NCBI RefSeq assembly: GCF_910592395.1
Contig: NC_088319.1
Coordinates: 5,272,001-5,332,000, forward strand
Length of the DNA stretch: 60,000 nucleotides
Source of the DNA: Lineus longissimus
Taxonomy: Eukaryota; Nemertea; Pilidiophora; Heteronemertea; Lineidae
Direction of reading: 5' to 3'
Shown here: one piece after another, positions 1 through 11,543 of the stretch
Numbering within the stretch: the first letter of the stretch is position 1
How the letters are laid out: each line of letters opens with the position of its first letter
Position numbers and translations under genes: made by a program
Notes under the pieces: model-generated
What the model saw: the letters and a program-made list of their open reading frames with translations, nothing else
What the model was told of the DNA's origin: nothing
Databases searched by the model: none

Positions 1-270
1 GGGCATAGTGCATCTCGCCTTGCTACATGTGGCTTCAACGGAGGAGAAATTTGGCTGTGGCGGAATGGGCGTCGACGCCCAACGAGAGGAGACCCAGTCC
101 CTCGATGCTCTCTGCCGACTATCTGACAGTGCTTGCAACTGCGTCTGCATATGCTGCAGTTCATCAGCCAATCTCCTACTCTCCCGTTGGAGAAACATCG
201 TAGTCTGCCTGTCAGCAGTATCCACCAAAAGATCGAGTCCTCTTCGGTGCATTACGTCGGGGAAAGTCTT
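1..270 (-). CDS. Coiled-coil protein fragment, runs off window edge
   Basis: An open minus-strand frame runs from just after a TAA at 271-273 to the window start, about 90 codons, and continues beyond the window. It reads VDTADRQTTMFLQRESRRL followed by a Gln/Leu-rich stretch (LADELQHMQTQLQALSDS), which looks like a heptad coiled coil. A Pro/Ser-rich tail follows. Similar helical tails end the DNA-binding accessory proteins of Harbinger-type transposons, but no diagnostic residue is visible here. An AG acceptor could lie around 262-275. This may be an exon of a gene mostly to the left. Function is unknown, and a chance open frame is possible. Confidence 0.3.
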
Positions 271-1097
271 TTACTGTTGCGGCTTTAAAAATGTACTCAA
301 ACTTTCATTGAGAATAGAGGCGTCTTTATTCTGGATGAGGACCTCGTATCGCGAGGAGTATAGTACACATCGATGAGGCTGACGTAAAAGACTGAAAGAC
401 ACGAATAATCAACAATCAAAACCTTACAAAACTCTGTAATGTTCCAGGATCAGAACATAAAAAAATAAAATACAAATGTATGCACAGATTCGTACAATCT
501 ACTACCAGTTAACAGTTTGTCCCTAAATAGTGGATGTGGCTGTTAATGTTGTCAAAACATCATACTCAAAACACCGTGCATATCAAGATCCCGGAGTCAT
601 CTTTTACAAAAGGGTCGCCATGGGACCTGAGGCACCCAGACTCAACTTCACGAACAATATCTGTTGGCCGGACAGATTTGTCTTAGCACAAAAAATACAC
701 GGGCATCCGTACAGTGTCGCCACCTAGAGGCGTCTAAAGACAACCACAAACACATGGGTGAGCAAAAGTCGTGGGACACCGCCACATAAAAGTGACCTAA
801 GTTACATAACTTGGGGATAACAGGGTCATAATATAGTTTCCAGGGGTTCTATACATCTTTATCTTTATAGTTACCTTTATCCCGTCTGACAAGGCCTCGA
901 AACTTTCACCGCAAAGGCGGACAAAAGAGGACTACTGCGTCCTAAACTTTGACAATTAAAATTCAATGGAGTTGGGCGGAAGCTGAGACAGCAGCGCCGC
1001 CACCCAAGCGCGTGAAAACTAAGGCGCCAAATTCAAATTTCTTCAGGACGCACTTGGCGGCCGTCACAGTCATCATTTCAGCTTTCCGCGGCAACAG
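271..1097. other. No gene seen
   Basis: Short frames on both strands lack recognisable domains. A poly-A/T-rich stretch lies at 455-475. The stretch at about 990-1005 (cagcgccgccaccc) resembles the subterminal cagcgccaccac word of the Kolobok element further right, so the left end of a Kolobok-type element may lie here, but I found no matching terminal repeat. Confidence 0.4.
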
Positions 1098-1311
1098 GGA
1101 GATGTTGGCCAACATGAACAGGGAGCGGAACAACCGGTCAATGCGACATACTGCCTACAGACAATTTGTCATGCTGAAGCATGGGTACTTGGGTAAGTCT
1201 GTGAGGGTGGTTATACCGTCTTGCTGCGTTTGGATGATTCAGGACAGGTTCCCTGCGCCTGATGGACGCTATACAGGCTTCAAACGTGCAGGCACTCTTG
1301 CTGTAGTTTAG
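1098..1311 (+). CDS. P2RX7_C-domain (P2X7 ballast-like) terminal exon
   Basis: After a candidate acceptor (caacag, ending at 1097) the frame reads REMLANMNRERNNRSMRHTA and continues through AYRQF, a His-Gly-x-Leu-Gly segment, VVIPSCCVW, a Phe-Pro, and a GxYxGF-type end before a TAG at 1309-1311. This is the conserved C-terminal half of the P2RX7_C domain, the cytoplasmic ballast of the P2X7 receptor. In invertebrates the domain is also found in many multi-copy proteins without the channel. No membrane segments or upstream Cys-rich half are visible, so this is a terminal exon or fragment. It is convergent with the Kolobok-like transposase gene at 1596-5186, the same arrangement as in the complete Kolobok element at 19972-28822. 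I infer it belongs to that element rather than to a receptor. Confidence 0.6.
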
Positions 1312-1454
1312 GCCCCCCATCACCGTCCACATCACTGGACAGTCTTCATTCATGATCTTCATTTATATCTTGACCATCAGCACTCCCATGACTGCAAATG
1401 TAATGATAAATAAGGTTCAGAATTTGAAATATTGTCTGTCAACTGATGTTTATC

Positions 1455-1560
1455 TTGACTTACTATTGTTTTTATAGCAGTATGATGGTATAACCACTCT
1501 CACAGACTTTCCCAAGGACCAAAAGTAGATGTAGGGCCTCAACATGTCATAAATTAGTGT
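1455..1560 (-). pseudogene. Second, inverted P2RX7_C-like fragment
   Basis: On the minus strand the frame contains SLGKSVRVVIPSYC, close to YLGKSVRVVIPSCC in the plus-strand exon 1098-1311. It is preceded by a candidate acceptor (caatttccag) and followed by a GTAAGT donor-like site near 1457. The nucleotide match covers the aagtctgtgag..gtggttatacc core, so this is probably an inverted partial copy. It could instead be spliced as the next exon of the minus-strand transposase gene, which lies directly upstream. Too short to call a gene. Confidence 0.35.
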
Positions 1561-1595
1561 ACAACTGGAAATTGTTTAGAAAGAACTTTACTTAC

Positions 1596-4500
1596 ACTGC
1601 AGACTTTCCCATCCTTGACTTGTAACTCTTTAGTAGCTCTTCGGTGGACACACCCTGCACTGGTGCAATGTTTGGTGCGATGTTCTTGGGATGGTTCTCA
1701 TCTGTGGTATGTTTGGCAGCGAGCCTACCCGGGCTATGCCTTCTCTCCTGCAGGACCATTAACTTCAGTGTTCTAATAATATTTTTGATTTTTTATAAAT
1801 TTTTAAAAATTCAATCTACATTTTGTTACTGTAAATTAAATTCTAATAAAATAGTTTCTTCATTGTAGCATAACTTGTTGTTAACTTCGTAACTTTATTT
1901 ACCTGAGGTAACTATAATCTTTTGGTTCCTTCTTGAACTGCAAAACCCATTGCGCACCTCCTTTGGAAAATGATTTTGTGACAACTGGCTTTCCATGGGA
2001 TGTCTGAATTTTGCGATGGACATGATGGTTGTGGTCAATGGCTGCTAGCCTTGTTCTTGCTATCATAGTGTTGTACCTGGATTATAATATGGACAATAAT
2101 CAGATGATCATCATCAGATGAAATGTCAGTCTTTACTCTAGCAGGACACCCCTCTATTTTGACAGCACTTGTTAGTCCCAATTGTGTTCTTCTAGATCTT
2201 ACTAGGGTCTACTCATTTTAAAAAAAAACTTACTCAAAGCAGTTTCGTTTAGATGCATACATGTTGATTAGCCCATTGAAGTTCTCCAAGAGACCTGTAT
2301 GGTGGAACCCCACATACATCCTGAGGTCTTTAAGAAGTTTCTCGAGCATCACAACTTCTCTGACCGCCTCAAGAGTTCCTTCGTTCTGTATAGGTGGCCT
2401 CTCTTCATCAATTGCTCCATGCGAGCACTGCCCGGTTGACCATTCATGGATACCTTGAATGTGATGCAAAACAGAGAGCCACACATCCTGAAAATGATAT
2501 TATGCTTGCATCAGTTTAGACTATAATACCAACACAATGCAACATACAGTGATCCACATTATGAATTGAGAGTGTTCACCCTCAGGTTAGTTGTCTGCCA
2601 TGACATGCATAAATTCACCAAGTAAGAATAACTAACCTTTATCACATTTTCATCACCCTTGGAAGTTTCACAACTGAACCAAAAGTGGCTTACAATGGGT
2701 TTCACCCACACAAGTAGTTCCTGGTGCCTTGTCTTCTTAGCAAGCTGTAATTACAAAGATAGTATTGCCTAATTATTTGCTCTTTGGCAGACATGTTAGA
2801 TCAAAACAAAATCAATTATGTTGAATGTACCTCAACAAGGGCTGAGCCAATCTTCTTGGAACGATGCCAGACATCAAGGTAGTGCTTCACCTTCAACACG
2901 TTCTGAACATCACCCTCTTCCAGTTGGGGGAAAAGGGCCTTGATCTTCAGTTCAGAACGCTGACTACCTTCTGAAATGCACATAGATGATTTTTTTATAT
3001 TTTTAGATTATAAATTGCAATGTTTATTTGCACCATTCGATTTGTTAAAATGACTGCCTCACCTAAAAGTACTCTCGTTGGTGTGTGATCATCTGTGGTG
3101 AACGAGTTGATGTTCACTTTCCTACAAAGATAGGCCAGACCCAAAATCGCTGCACGTCGCTCCATGTTCGGACTTTTAAGCCCAACCTCCCTCCTGTCAG
3201 TAGTTGTCAGGTGAATAACATAGCTGCTTGCAGCATCCATGAAGGAGTACTGCAAATACTTTGCAGAAAATCCTGAAACATGTGAAAGAGACAAAAGGAG
3301 CATTATTCACCAGCACATCTTTGCAAGTTTTATGCAGAAGAAACACGACCTTATCCCCGACAACTTACCCGGACTGTCACACCGTTCATCACCGCATACA
3401 TCAAGGCCTTGCTCAGCTGCCCCCAAGCTATCCATAATGATTTCATGGGCGAAATCATAATATCGGTTGACGACTGGGATGATATAGGCATCCTGTACCC
3501 TGTAAAATGACGCGGCTGATGGAATCGCCAGATTCAGAAATTTGGCCAGGTGGGCAAATTTGGCATAGTTGTTGCCAGTCATGGTGATAGCAGCCATCAT
3601 CAGGAGGTTGTTACAATAAATATTCGTATCCTTCCTGCTGCTCTGCCAAGGATTCTGTATATGGCAAGGTTTTTTGGTACATTTCTGGCGAATAGAAAGG
3701 GTTCCGCCAATGATGAAGTTCTCGATGATCACATCACCATCGTAAATGTGGCACAGCTGACTAGCGAAGGCGGCACTGTACAGCTCCAAACATTTTGTAT
3801 GAGAACAAATGAAGAGCTGATCGGCAAGAAGGTTGTCATCGCTTTCAGACATCCCTGCCTCCAACTGACGCTCGTATCCATCAGGAAGCAACCTGGAATA
3901 GAATAGATAAACAGTTAGGCATCATTCAAAATGATGGACTCATTCAAATGATTGACAATCATGATTTTCCATTACTGGTAGGCCTTATTAGTAATACATG
4001 TATATTATTATTAGGACACTATGCTTTTAGGACTCAACTGAACTGGATTTCATTACCCCAAATGAACAGGATGTGAATCCCAAAACCAAATGTATATCGG
4101 GTCAGGTGAGGTATCTATGTCTCATCTGTTCAATAAATAAAACACTTGTTTAACGTCGTTAGTCACCTATTGTTTTGAACTCGATCAAACACTTCTCCTC
4201 TGACCATGTCCTCAGTAACAGGTGCAGATTGGACTGGCTCCTCATCAAGTCCTTCAAATTCATCTATGATGCTGTGGTCGGCCTCCAATTCATCTTCAGC
4301 TTCATGAATCTGAAACATACGGTAAAGAGATTATCCTAGGGCCTACATGTTGTATGCCATGATATGAAAATTTAACTTTAGTTCTGTGTGTTGGGAACTG
4401 TAGCCTACTAATAGGCCTTGATTCTTTGATGAACACGGTTATGAAGTTTTTCAGCCTCTCAAAAAGAGAAAGTAGACTTCATTGAATATCAGGCCTACAG

Positions 4501-5186
4501 AAATGTAGTTACCTCCAAGTCGGCTGCACCCTCATTGATCATCAAAGACATCTCCAATGCACATTCTGCATCCTCATCATCTGACTCTCCCATGTCCTCA
4601 TCAGGCTCGTCATAAATGATGCTATCCAACAAATCACCAACTCCACTTATGTCAGGAAAGCTGGCATCATAAACAGATCCAAGAGAACTGCAAGAAAACA
4701 AAGGCATGAATTATGAAATGCAACAGGGATCAACAGATGCCCTATCTGTACAGTAGCCTAGAGGCAATGTACAGAGTGGGGGGGGGGGTCAATTCAGTTC
4801 ATGAAAATGTAGGCCTAGACTAAATAGAGATATAATGGATCACAAGTCGTCTTCCTAGGCCGATCCAAGCTCCAAGGCCTACAGTTTTATGTGTCAAACA
4901 ATCTAAGCGTCTGGCTGGCAAGATGCCCGGCGATTTTGTGTTTACATTGCTGATATACAGTACACACGTAAATGTACACAAACCTTGCGGCCCCGACTGC
5001 TGCAGGAGCATCAACTTCCATCGAGATATTCGGCAATGGAAGGCCCTCGAGAGTCCCGAGAAGAAACTTGGCAAAGTCCTCATCGAAATAAAAACCATAA
5101 TCCTTCCTCCTCTGTCTCCAACAATTGAAGGTTTCGGCAGTAAACCGTATTCGTTTATCCGCAAGCGAGGTAACTTGACGAGGCAT
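1596..5186 (-). CDS. Kolobok-type DDE transposase-like gene, about ten exons
   Basis: Exons with GT-AG borders can be placed at about 5186-4984, 4687-4513, 4309-4166, 3892-3369, 3272-3063, 2970-2831, 2744-2637, 2487-2234, 2076-1903 and 1747-1596. Order of features: a short N-terminal segment from MPRQVTSLADKR; two acidic exons; a region with an NPW..NIY core; CGDERCDSPG split by an intron from SGFSAKYLQYSFMD (first catalytic Asp area); KSPNMER; FTTDDHTP (second Asp); HYLDVWHRSKK; CSHG; and HTGLLENFNGL followed by YASKR and an ARTRLAAIDHN block. The order matches the THAP/Kolobok transposase at 22637-28504, but no THAP domain is seen. Frames stay open across exons, so this is either a recent element or a domesticated gene. 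No terminal inverted repeats were found. The gene is divergent from the PHD-finger gene at 6249, about 1 kb away. Confidence 0.65.
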
Positions 5187-6248
5187 GGTGTTATACTATA
5201 ATAGTACCTTACGAATCCGCATGGAGCGCGTTATCGATAATGGTCGCAAATAATGTCAAAAACATAAAAAGTTATCGTAAATATTGTTATATTTCTGGAT
5301 ATTGGAGTATGTAAATGATAAGGAGACCTAAACCAATGACAGACCAGTATCCTATGAACCTTACTAGTGATTTGGGGTTCTTGAAACTCCTTAGATTTAT
5401 CAATGAAAGCTTATTCCCGCCTTAGGTTTTTACCGAGCCATTCATAGCACACCAATTTCTTAAGCGTTTTAACGAGAACTGTCCTTTAACAATTTATTTG
5501 ATCACATGACTCCTGTGGAATCTCCGATCTGATTGGTTGATCTGCAAACATGACGCCTTCGTGGCAATTTGCATGATTTATGAAGTAATTTCCCTTGACC
5601 AACTTTGAACGCGTCGATTATGATAATAAAAGGGAGGGACCCAAATCGGAAGTGAATAATAATTAGGTCATGTGCCAGGAATGGTTACTGCGTAATCAAT
5701 TTTTGGGTACTTCGTCAACTGGCGGAGAAATTTGCTGATGCGCCAAATCCCGTGCGAGTTTCTTCGATATTCGCCGGAAAATCAGTTTAAAACAGGTAAG
5801 ATCGGTTCATATGCCAAGAATTCGTACATGGTAACGAAGAACCCATATCGAGGGACTCTTATGAACGAAGAATAGAAACTAGCAAGGCTTTATAAACGTA
5901 AACAGAATGATGAAAAGGGAAAATTATATGGTAATTTCTCATCTTGGTGGTGTATGCTACAATGTGGAACCAACTACACGGCTCGTCGATGGTGTAGCAG
6001 GAGAAAAAGTCACTTGCATACAGTATGTGTCAAAATGAATGTTGTCCGAGTTAATTTACATTTTTTCTGTATGCACGCAATCAATCAACAATTTATAACA
6101 AGGATTATAAGGATCCGGATCATGCAGCACTAGTATCAGATTATCAATTATGTGAATTGTTCATTCAGGCATGTCCGGCTCGTTTTGTTTTGTGTGTTCA
6201 TCATGCACTTGTTGGTCAATTTAGTCATGTCTTTGTTATTTTTTTGAC
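5187..6248. promoter_or_regulatory. Divergent intergenic region with a candidate non-coding first exon
   Basis: The minus-strand transposase-like gene starts at 5186 and the plus-strand PHD gene begins coding at 6249, so promoters for both probably lie here. A clear plus-strand donor (aaaacag/gtaaga) at about 5795 fits a non-coding first exon ending there. The word attcccgccttaggttttt at 5413-5432 is nearly repeated at 36240-36258, so part of this spacer is an old dispersed repeat. No TATA box stands out. The word tcctttaacaa near 5483 is TTAA-containing and could mark a Kolobok-type end, but no partner was found. Confidence 0.35.
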
Positions 6249-8647
6249 AGATGCCAGGTCCAGGAAACAAGAAGAGGGGGTCGAAACGTGGCCTAACATG
6301 GCAGTACAAGGGCGCCCGCAAAAGGGGGAAGGCAGAGATAACGAAGAAAGCGACAGAAGCCCGTATGGTGAATCGTCGGTCACACAATAATGGTATATGC
6401 GATTGAGCAATTTCACCCACTTCTCCATTTCCCTGTTTTCTGTGTACATGTAATGTGAAAAATGGGCAATAATGATGAATTTGCATAAACATATAACAGT
6501 CAATGGTCATTTTTTTAAACACCAATAATAGCAGTCATGAACAATTGTATCTGGCGGTTATTAATTATGCCATCTGGCAACATTATCACACCAAGGTACC
6601 TCCCAGGGCTCATTTACAAGTGAACAGGTGACTAGCTTTTAGAAATATTCAGTTGTGGTGGTGGATTTTTTCCCCTTGTTGCTATTTTTCCTCTTTTCTT
6701 TTCTTTCTATCTTCAAGAATCCTACTACTACATCACTTGTCTACTGTTAATTGTATTATACCTGTATCCAAGCATGTTTGTTGTTGTAATTTCTTACTTC
6801 ACTTCCAATTTTTACTGTCTTTTCATACTTGTGTATGCTGAAGTTGTTTGAGTGGCTTATTCACTGCATGTATCTGCGTACCGTGTGCCTTTCTTAATGC
6901 TTGCTGCTTTGCCAAATTCTATGCTATATGCTTTCAATGTGCTTTGCTGCCTGGCGGTGCTTTAACATTTTATTGAATGATGCTAAACTCTTTCTATGCT
7001 TCCTGCTGTCCTCCTTACTTTGCCTTCAATGCTCCTTTCCTCTGCTTACAGCTGATTTACATTTTGTTGTGGCCGCTGCGAGAAAGGTGCGCCAGAGTTA
7101 TAACACGTTAAAGTTGTCTTATGACGAATGTGTTCAAGACCTCAGCAAACAAACAGATACAACCCTGGAAGATCATCAGCTTATTCTCTTCTTACAAGAA
7201 CAGCACTCCAGGGATCTAGAGGCGTGTCTAGAGTTTGAGGCCCGGCTCCTCCATCAAAGTCAAATTGGGGAGGACCTTGGTGTTCTTGTTGTCGAATTGA
7301 AAGATGCGATGGCACTAAAGGACGCTGAAATCGAAAGATTACGTCAAGAACTTGACATTCAAAGAAAGGCCTTTGAGGCCAGAATAAAGCAACTTCAAAC
7401 AGCCAATTCCCTGCAAAAGGCAGAAATTGCTAGATTGTCTAACTTGGCCGCTTCAGATGCAGATGATTCTCCACAAACATCGGCGACATCTCAGCAACCT
7501 GAACTGCTTGAAGTTACTCTCAGGAGTCATCCATTTCTTTTCTGCCGCTGTCCTGGTTTCAAAGGCAAGTCTTCATCACTGGTTGAAATACCCATTTACA
7601 GGCAATAGGCCTCTAAACTTCAGCATCTTCAGAGCCTCAAAAAGCGCTCCGACATGAAGAAGAAGGGCAGGTGTAGAGGCCAAATGTGCTGCGACCTTTT
7701 GCATAATCCACACCAAATCAGCCAAAGTGATGACATCAGCTGAAGAGAGTGGCATTCAGTGGGCCTCTTGTGATGTATGTCACCAATGGTATCATCAGAT
7801 TTGCCTGGGTATTACTGATTCATCAGTTCTTAAGGATGGTGATCCCTACAGTTGTCCAATATGTCTATCAGATACCAATGGGTTAGACATGTCCACACAT
7901 CTGGCATCTATTATTTCACAGTCTGAGGAGGAACTCGCCACCGCTTCTAATCATTTGGACTTCTTGCAAGCTACCCTATCAGCCAAACGGTCCACCATTC
8001 TAGGTGAGATGGGACCAATTTCTTCCTCCCTGGAATGCAGCCTGAAAAGTATAGGCGTTGACAAGCAAGCCTATCACTCACAATGCTTTGTCGGTAACCA
8101 TGTCCATAAGATGTTGACCATTTCAGCAAAAAGAAATAACCCCAAATTCCTTGTGAGTGCATTTCAGAACCACCCATCTCAACAGGATAAGTTCTATTGC
8201 ATCCTTGAGGTTTTGAGTAAAATTCACCCACTGCTTTTCAAGTCTACTTTTCTTACACAGACAGAAATAGAATGTCTGTGCTCCCTTTGCTGGGACTTGG
8301 GTTCCCTTTATCCCCGGCTATTCCCTGACCAAACAGTTACCCCTAAATTGCACATCCTTATCTTTCATGTACCTCAGTTTGCAGTTAAATGGAGGTCAGT
8401 AGGCATGTTCACAGAGTCAGGATTCGAGTCCATTCACAAACTCATGAATGACAAGTGTCGCCAGTTCTGTCAGATTCGTTGCAAAACACAGAAGGCGTCT
8501 TTGATTTTCAGGGAACACTACATTCGTTCAACCACCTCCAAGGATGACATATTCCCACCTAAGAAAAGAAAGTGTTCTGTTTCTGGGTGTGGTGGCAGGT
8601 ATGCCAAGGGATATTGTCAGAAATGCAAAGCCGCCCAACCTAAATAA
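6249..8647 (+). CDS. Coiled-coil and PHD-finger protein, multi-exon, probably transposon-associated
   Basis: Exon one starts after an acceptor (tttttttgacag) with an ATG and reads MPGPGNKKRGSKRG, then a Lys/Arg-rich stretch, to a donor near 6394. Exon two begins after ctgcttacag at about 7049 and encodes a long coiled coil (ELKDAMALKDAEIERLRQEL). The last exon is open from 7658 and carries an incomplete-looking PHD finger (CDVCHQWYHQICL, then CPICL; a Cys pair KCAATFC lies upstream). Next come AYHSQCFVGNHVHKML, the block TPKLHILIFHVPQF with GMFTESGFESIHKL, and a C-terminal zinc ribbon (CSVSGCGGRYAKGYCQKC) ending in TAA at 8645-8647. The AYH..VGNHV and FESIH blocks recur in high-copy invertebrate proteins that I associate with transposons. 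A PHD finger suggests chromatin reading. The splice between coiled coil and PHD is uncertain. Confidence 0.55.
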
Positions 8648-9810
8648 GTATGGGTTTTGCGACGAATCTGATAATTACAGGGAGCTTAGGGACAGTAGCA
8701 AAAATGAAACACATAAAAAATGAAATTTTTCGTTGGGGGGAGGGGGTCAAAGGGTCATTTCGTTTCTCTGAAAATTTTTTGGACACATTAAAAAAATCAA
8801 CTTCTGACTGCCTAGTCTTGATGGGCATGGATCTAAAAGTCTACTGACTCCTAGTCATGATGGGGATGGGTCTAAATAGTGATTGTTTGCCTTACTCCCT
8901 GTGTTAATTATGTGTGAATATGAACGTCAAAATTCACCCAAAATTTAGTTTCTCAGAGAGGGGGGGGTCTGGAGAGAAACTAAACAAGTTAGTTTCTTTT
9001 TGACGTACATATTTTTGCTACGCTCCCTTACTGACTTCCACATAGCAGCCTTCTCAGTTGACCTAAAATGTTTGCAACACAAAACATGATTTGATAATAC
9101 TCCTAGACGCAAGGGCCCAAAGCGCCGCATAGCGGCAAAAAAGCGAAGCTGGCGAAACATTTATAACGGTCACCGTCACTTATTATTGGACTTATAGCGC
9201 ATTTACGGGGTTGCAACTATTTTGCTTTATAGTGTCACCAGGAAAGAAAAGCATGCGACCTGACGCCGATCTATTTGTATAAAGTGCTAATTGGAAGGTA
9301 TATAGTAGGAAATATCAATAAAATAAATATTCCATGTTGTCTTTTGAGGGCATTTTTAATTGTAAAAAATATATGTGTACGTCACCGGAGTCTCTGCAAT
9401 GATCATTGTATCACAGCAGTCTCGCGCAAGTAGAAGTTCTTTACCTATTAGTTCTTCACTTATTAGTCTCAATGTCTGGCGCAAAGCCAGACGTTTTCCA
9501 TTACGATTTCACTACGATGTTTGACAAGAAGGAGCAGTGCGCGAGATATGCTAATGAGCAGACTTCCCTCGCTTGAGTTTCGGAAGAGTGTTCCATATCG
9601 CGCTAAGCTGACCACTGCTGACCATGACAGGCGTGCATTGGACTGGTACAAGTTGGAACTGAACATTGAATATGCTGGTGGTGACGCTTTCTGATGAGAA
9701 GTTGGTCGTGACTGATGCAGTATCCTTGGACTTGTCCACAGCATCGTTCAATCATTGCTCTCTGAGCTGCCTTGATTCTGTACTTACCCAAATACTGAGA
9801 CCAAATGCCT
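8648..9810. other. No gene seen
   Basis: The stretch contains low-complexity G runs (8743-8756, 8959-8967) and short unrelated frames. Two copies of a ctagtc(t/a)tgatggg..atgg phrase at about 8812-8872 make a weak local duplication. Nothing coding can be supported. Confidence 0.4.
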
Positions 9811-9870
9811 GTTGACTGTGCTTTAAGAGAGACTGGCGCCATGCCTAGTCTCTCTTAAAGCACAGTCAAC
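9811..9870. repeat. Perfect 24-bp inverted repeat (hairpin)
   Basis: The arms are 9811-9834 and 9847-9870 (gttgactgtgctttaagaga.. and its exact reverse complement), around a 12-base spacer with ggcgcc. Transcribed, it would form a stable stem-loop. It may be the junction of two inverted transposon ends or an RNA hairpin. No flanking gene explains it. Confidence 0.8.
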
Positions 9871-10048
9871 AGACACCAACCCCCTCAGACTCAGAAACCA
9901 CAAACGCCCAACCCTTCCTGCTACCTTAATACTTCTGGGTTTCATTTGAACATTCTGCAAATACAATTTGATGAACTATGCAGTGGGTTGCAAACTTTTT
10001 GGATCACGTATTGTACATGCATTGCTATCAGAATGACTAAGGCAAGAT

Positions 10049-10423
10049 TTAGGTTTTCTTTAGATAATAATTGCCAGGATAGAAATTTACAGCAGTGTCC
10101 AGTTCGAGACACATGTCTCCTGTCCAAGGTGACTGTGTTGCCTTGGTTGATGGTGGAATTTCAACCACGTCCTTGAACCTTCCATGGCATGCAAGATGTA
10201 GCTCAATCCAGTGGTCTCTCACTGCTCTTGAAACACTCTTGAGGGGCCCAGTCATGACAGTCTGACTTGCACATGTGGAACTGGTCTTCTCCACTGTCTT
10301 AGGACTCGGCGTTGACTTCCGGCGGTGGACAAGTTTCTTTCTGCGCTTTGGGTTGATCATTGAGTCAGACATTGAGTCTGATGACTCCGTGGACACTGTC
10401 AGATCTATTATTACTGGACTTGC
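10049..10423 (-). CDS. Small ORF with a SUMO-interacting-like motif
   Basis: From an ATG at 10423 the frame reads MASPVIIDLTVSTESSDSMS, then a basic patch (NPKRRKKLVHRRK), then a mixed C-terminal half, to a TAA at about 10051. PVIIDLT followed by acidic and serine residues matches the hydrophobic core of SUMO-interacting motifs. The basic patch could be a nuclear localisation signal. The last codons (FYPGNYYLKKT) follow a possible GTAAAT donor, so this may be the first exon of a longer gene. No homologous family is recognised and the whole frame may be transposon-derived. Confidence 0.35.
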   Translation of the reverse strand, partial: ASPVIIDLTVSTESSDSMSDSMINPKRRKKLVHRRKSTPSPKTVEKTSSTCASQTVMTGPLKSVSRAVRDHWIELHLACHGRFKDVVEIPPSTKATQSPWTGDMCLELDTAVNFYPGNYYLKKT

Positions 10424-10471
10424 CATGTTGATGATAATGATACTGAAAAAGAAAATACAGTTGAAGAACAT

Positions 10472-11543
10472 AACTGAGGCAAGACAATGCTATATTTACA
10501 GTGTAACAATAAGTACTGTCCCATATAGGTAGTTGTCATCCATGCACATGGTGGTACCAATGTGGAAAAAAACATGAATTAATTCTTTGTTTAGACAAAA
10601 AGCCATCAGAGTTGAGATGAGGGGTGATTCTGGGCCGACCCTTTGCAGCAAATTCACCAGTACTGGCAAAACGCAGAACAATATCAGCATAGTTCTCAAT
10701 TCACACAGCCACTTGTGCCTAAGGGTCACATGTACCCATGTGAAGAGAGAACTGTAGCTGACATAGTTCTTCATTTGCTAGTACTGTGAAATTAATTCGA
10801 AGGCAAAGTCCAGAAACAGTAGTTAGTTGTGGTTACTAAAGTAATTTGATTCTCAAGTTAATCAATAAATATAAATAAGCCTATTTCAACTGTAGTTAGT
10901 TCCCTATCTTTTGATTTCCAGCTGACTTCTTTGGAACAACCAGACAGGTGTTGGAGGGTTAACCCCAACATCTGATTCAGTACATGTGACCAGGTGGTAT
11001 AACCAGGAGCTGGTGTTCGGCTTGGACAGCGACGGGAGTGTGCGCTATTACCGACGTATACATTCACTGTACATTTTGTACAGGGCGACTGTTGTTCTCC
11101 CCCCCCCCCGCCGCCATCGCACTGAGAATGATATTATCTGTTTTAATTGTTTTGCGTCGATAAAACGCTTTAAAGTGAGGAAATAATGCATGAGACATAA
11201 GAATATGCATCATCATATACTTAGACATACCTTTCGTGTTTAAGGATGAACGTGGAAAATCGCGAGCCCGGGTCTCCTGGTCGTATTATATACCAAGCCA
11301 CTTTGGTTACTCAACCCGCCGTTGGCGCGGTGGTCGGCAGGCTATTCATAGTAACAAGACCGAGGGATTTCTCCACAAGTAAAAATTACCTAGCTAACGG
11401 CCGTGAGTACTAGGAGTGAAAGACAAGAATGTTACTGGCTGCAACAGGAAGAATGAATTGAGAATTGGCTTATTGTCCTAAGACAGATCTCGGCAACCAG
11501 TTGGGGTTACGGTGCCTCCCTCTATTCCGGCGTTGTGAACGCC
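10472..11543. other. No gene seen
   Basis: Only short frames on both strands. A C/G tract lies at 11099-11112. No repeat ends or splice-framed coding segments could be placed. Confidence 0.4.

Noticed and set aside
1098-1311. P2X7 receptor gene
   Set aside because: No channel domain or membrane segments nearby. The domain lies beside a Kolobok-type transposase, so a receptor is unlikely.
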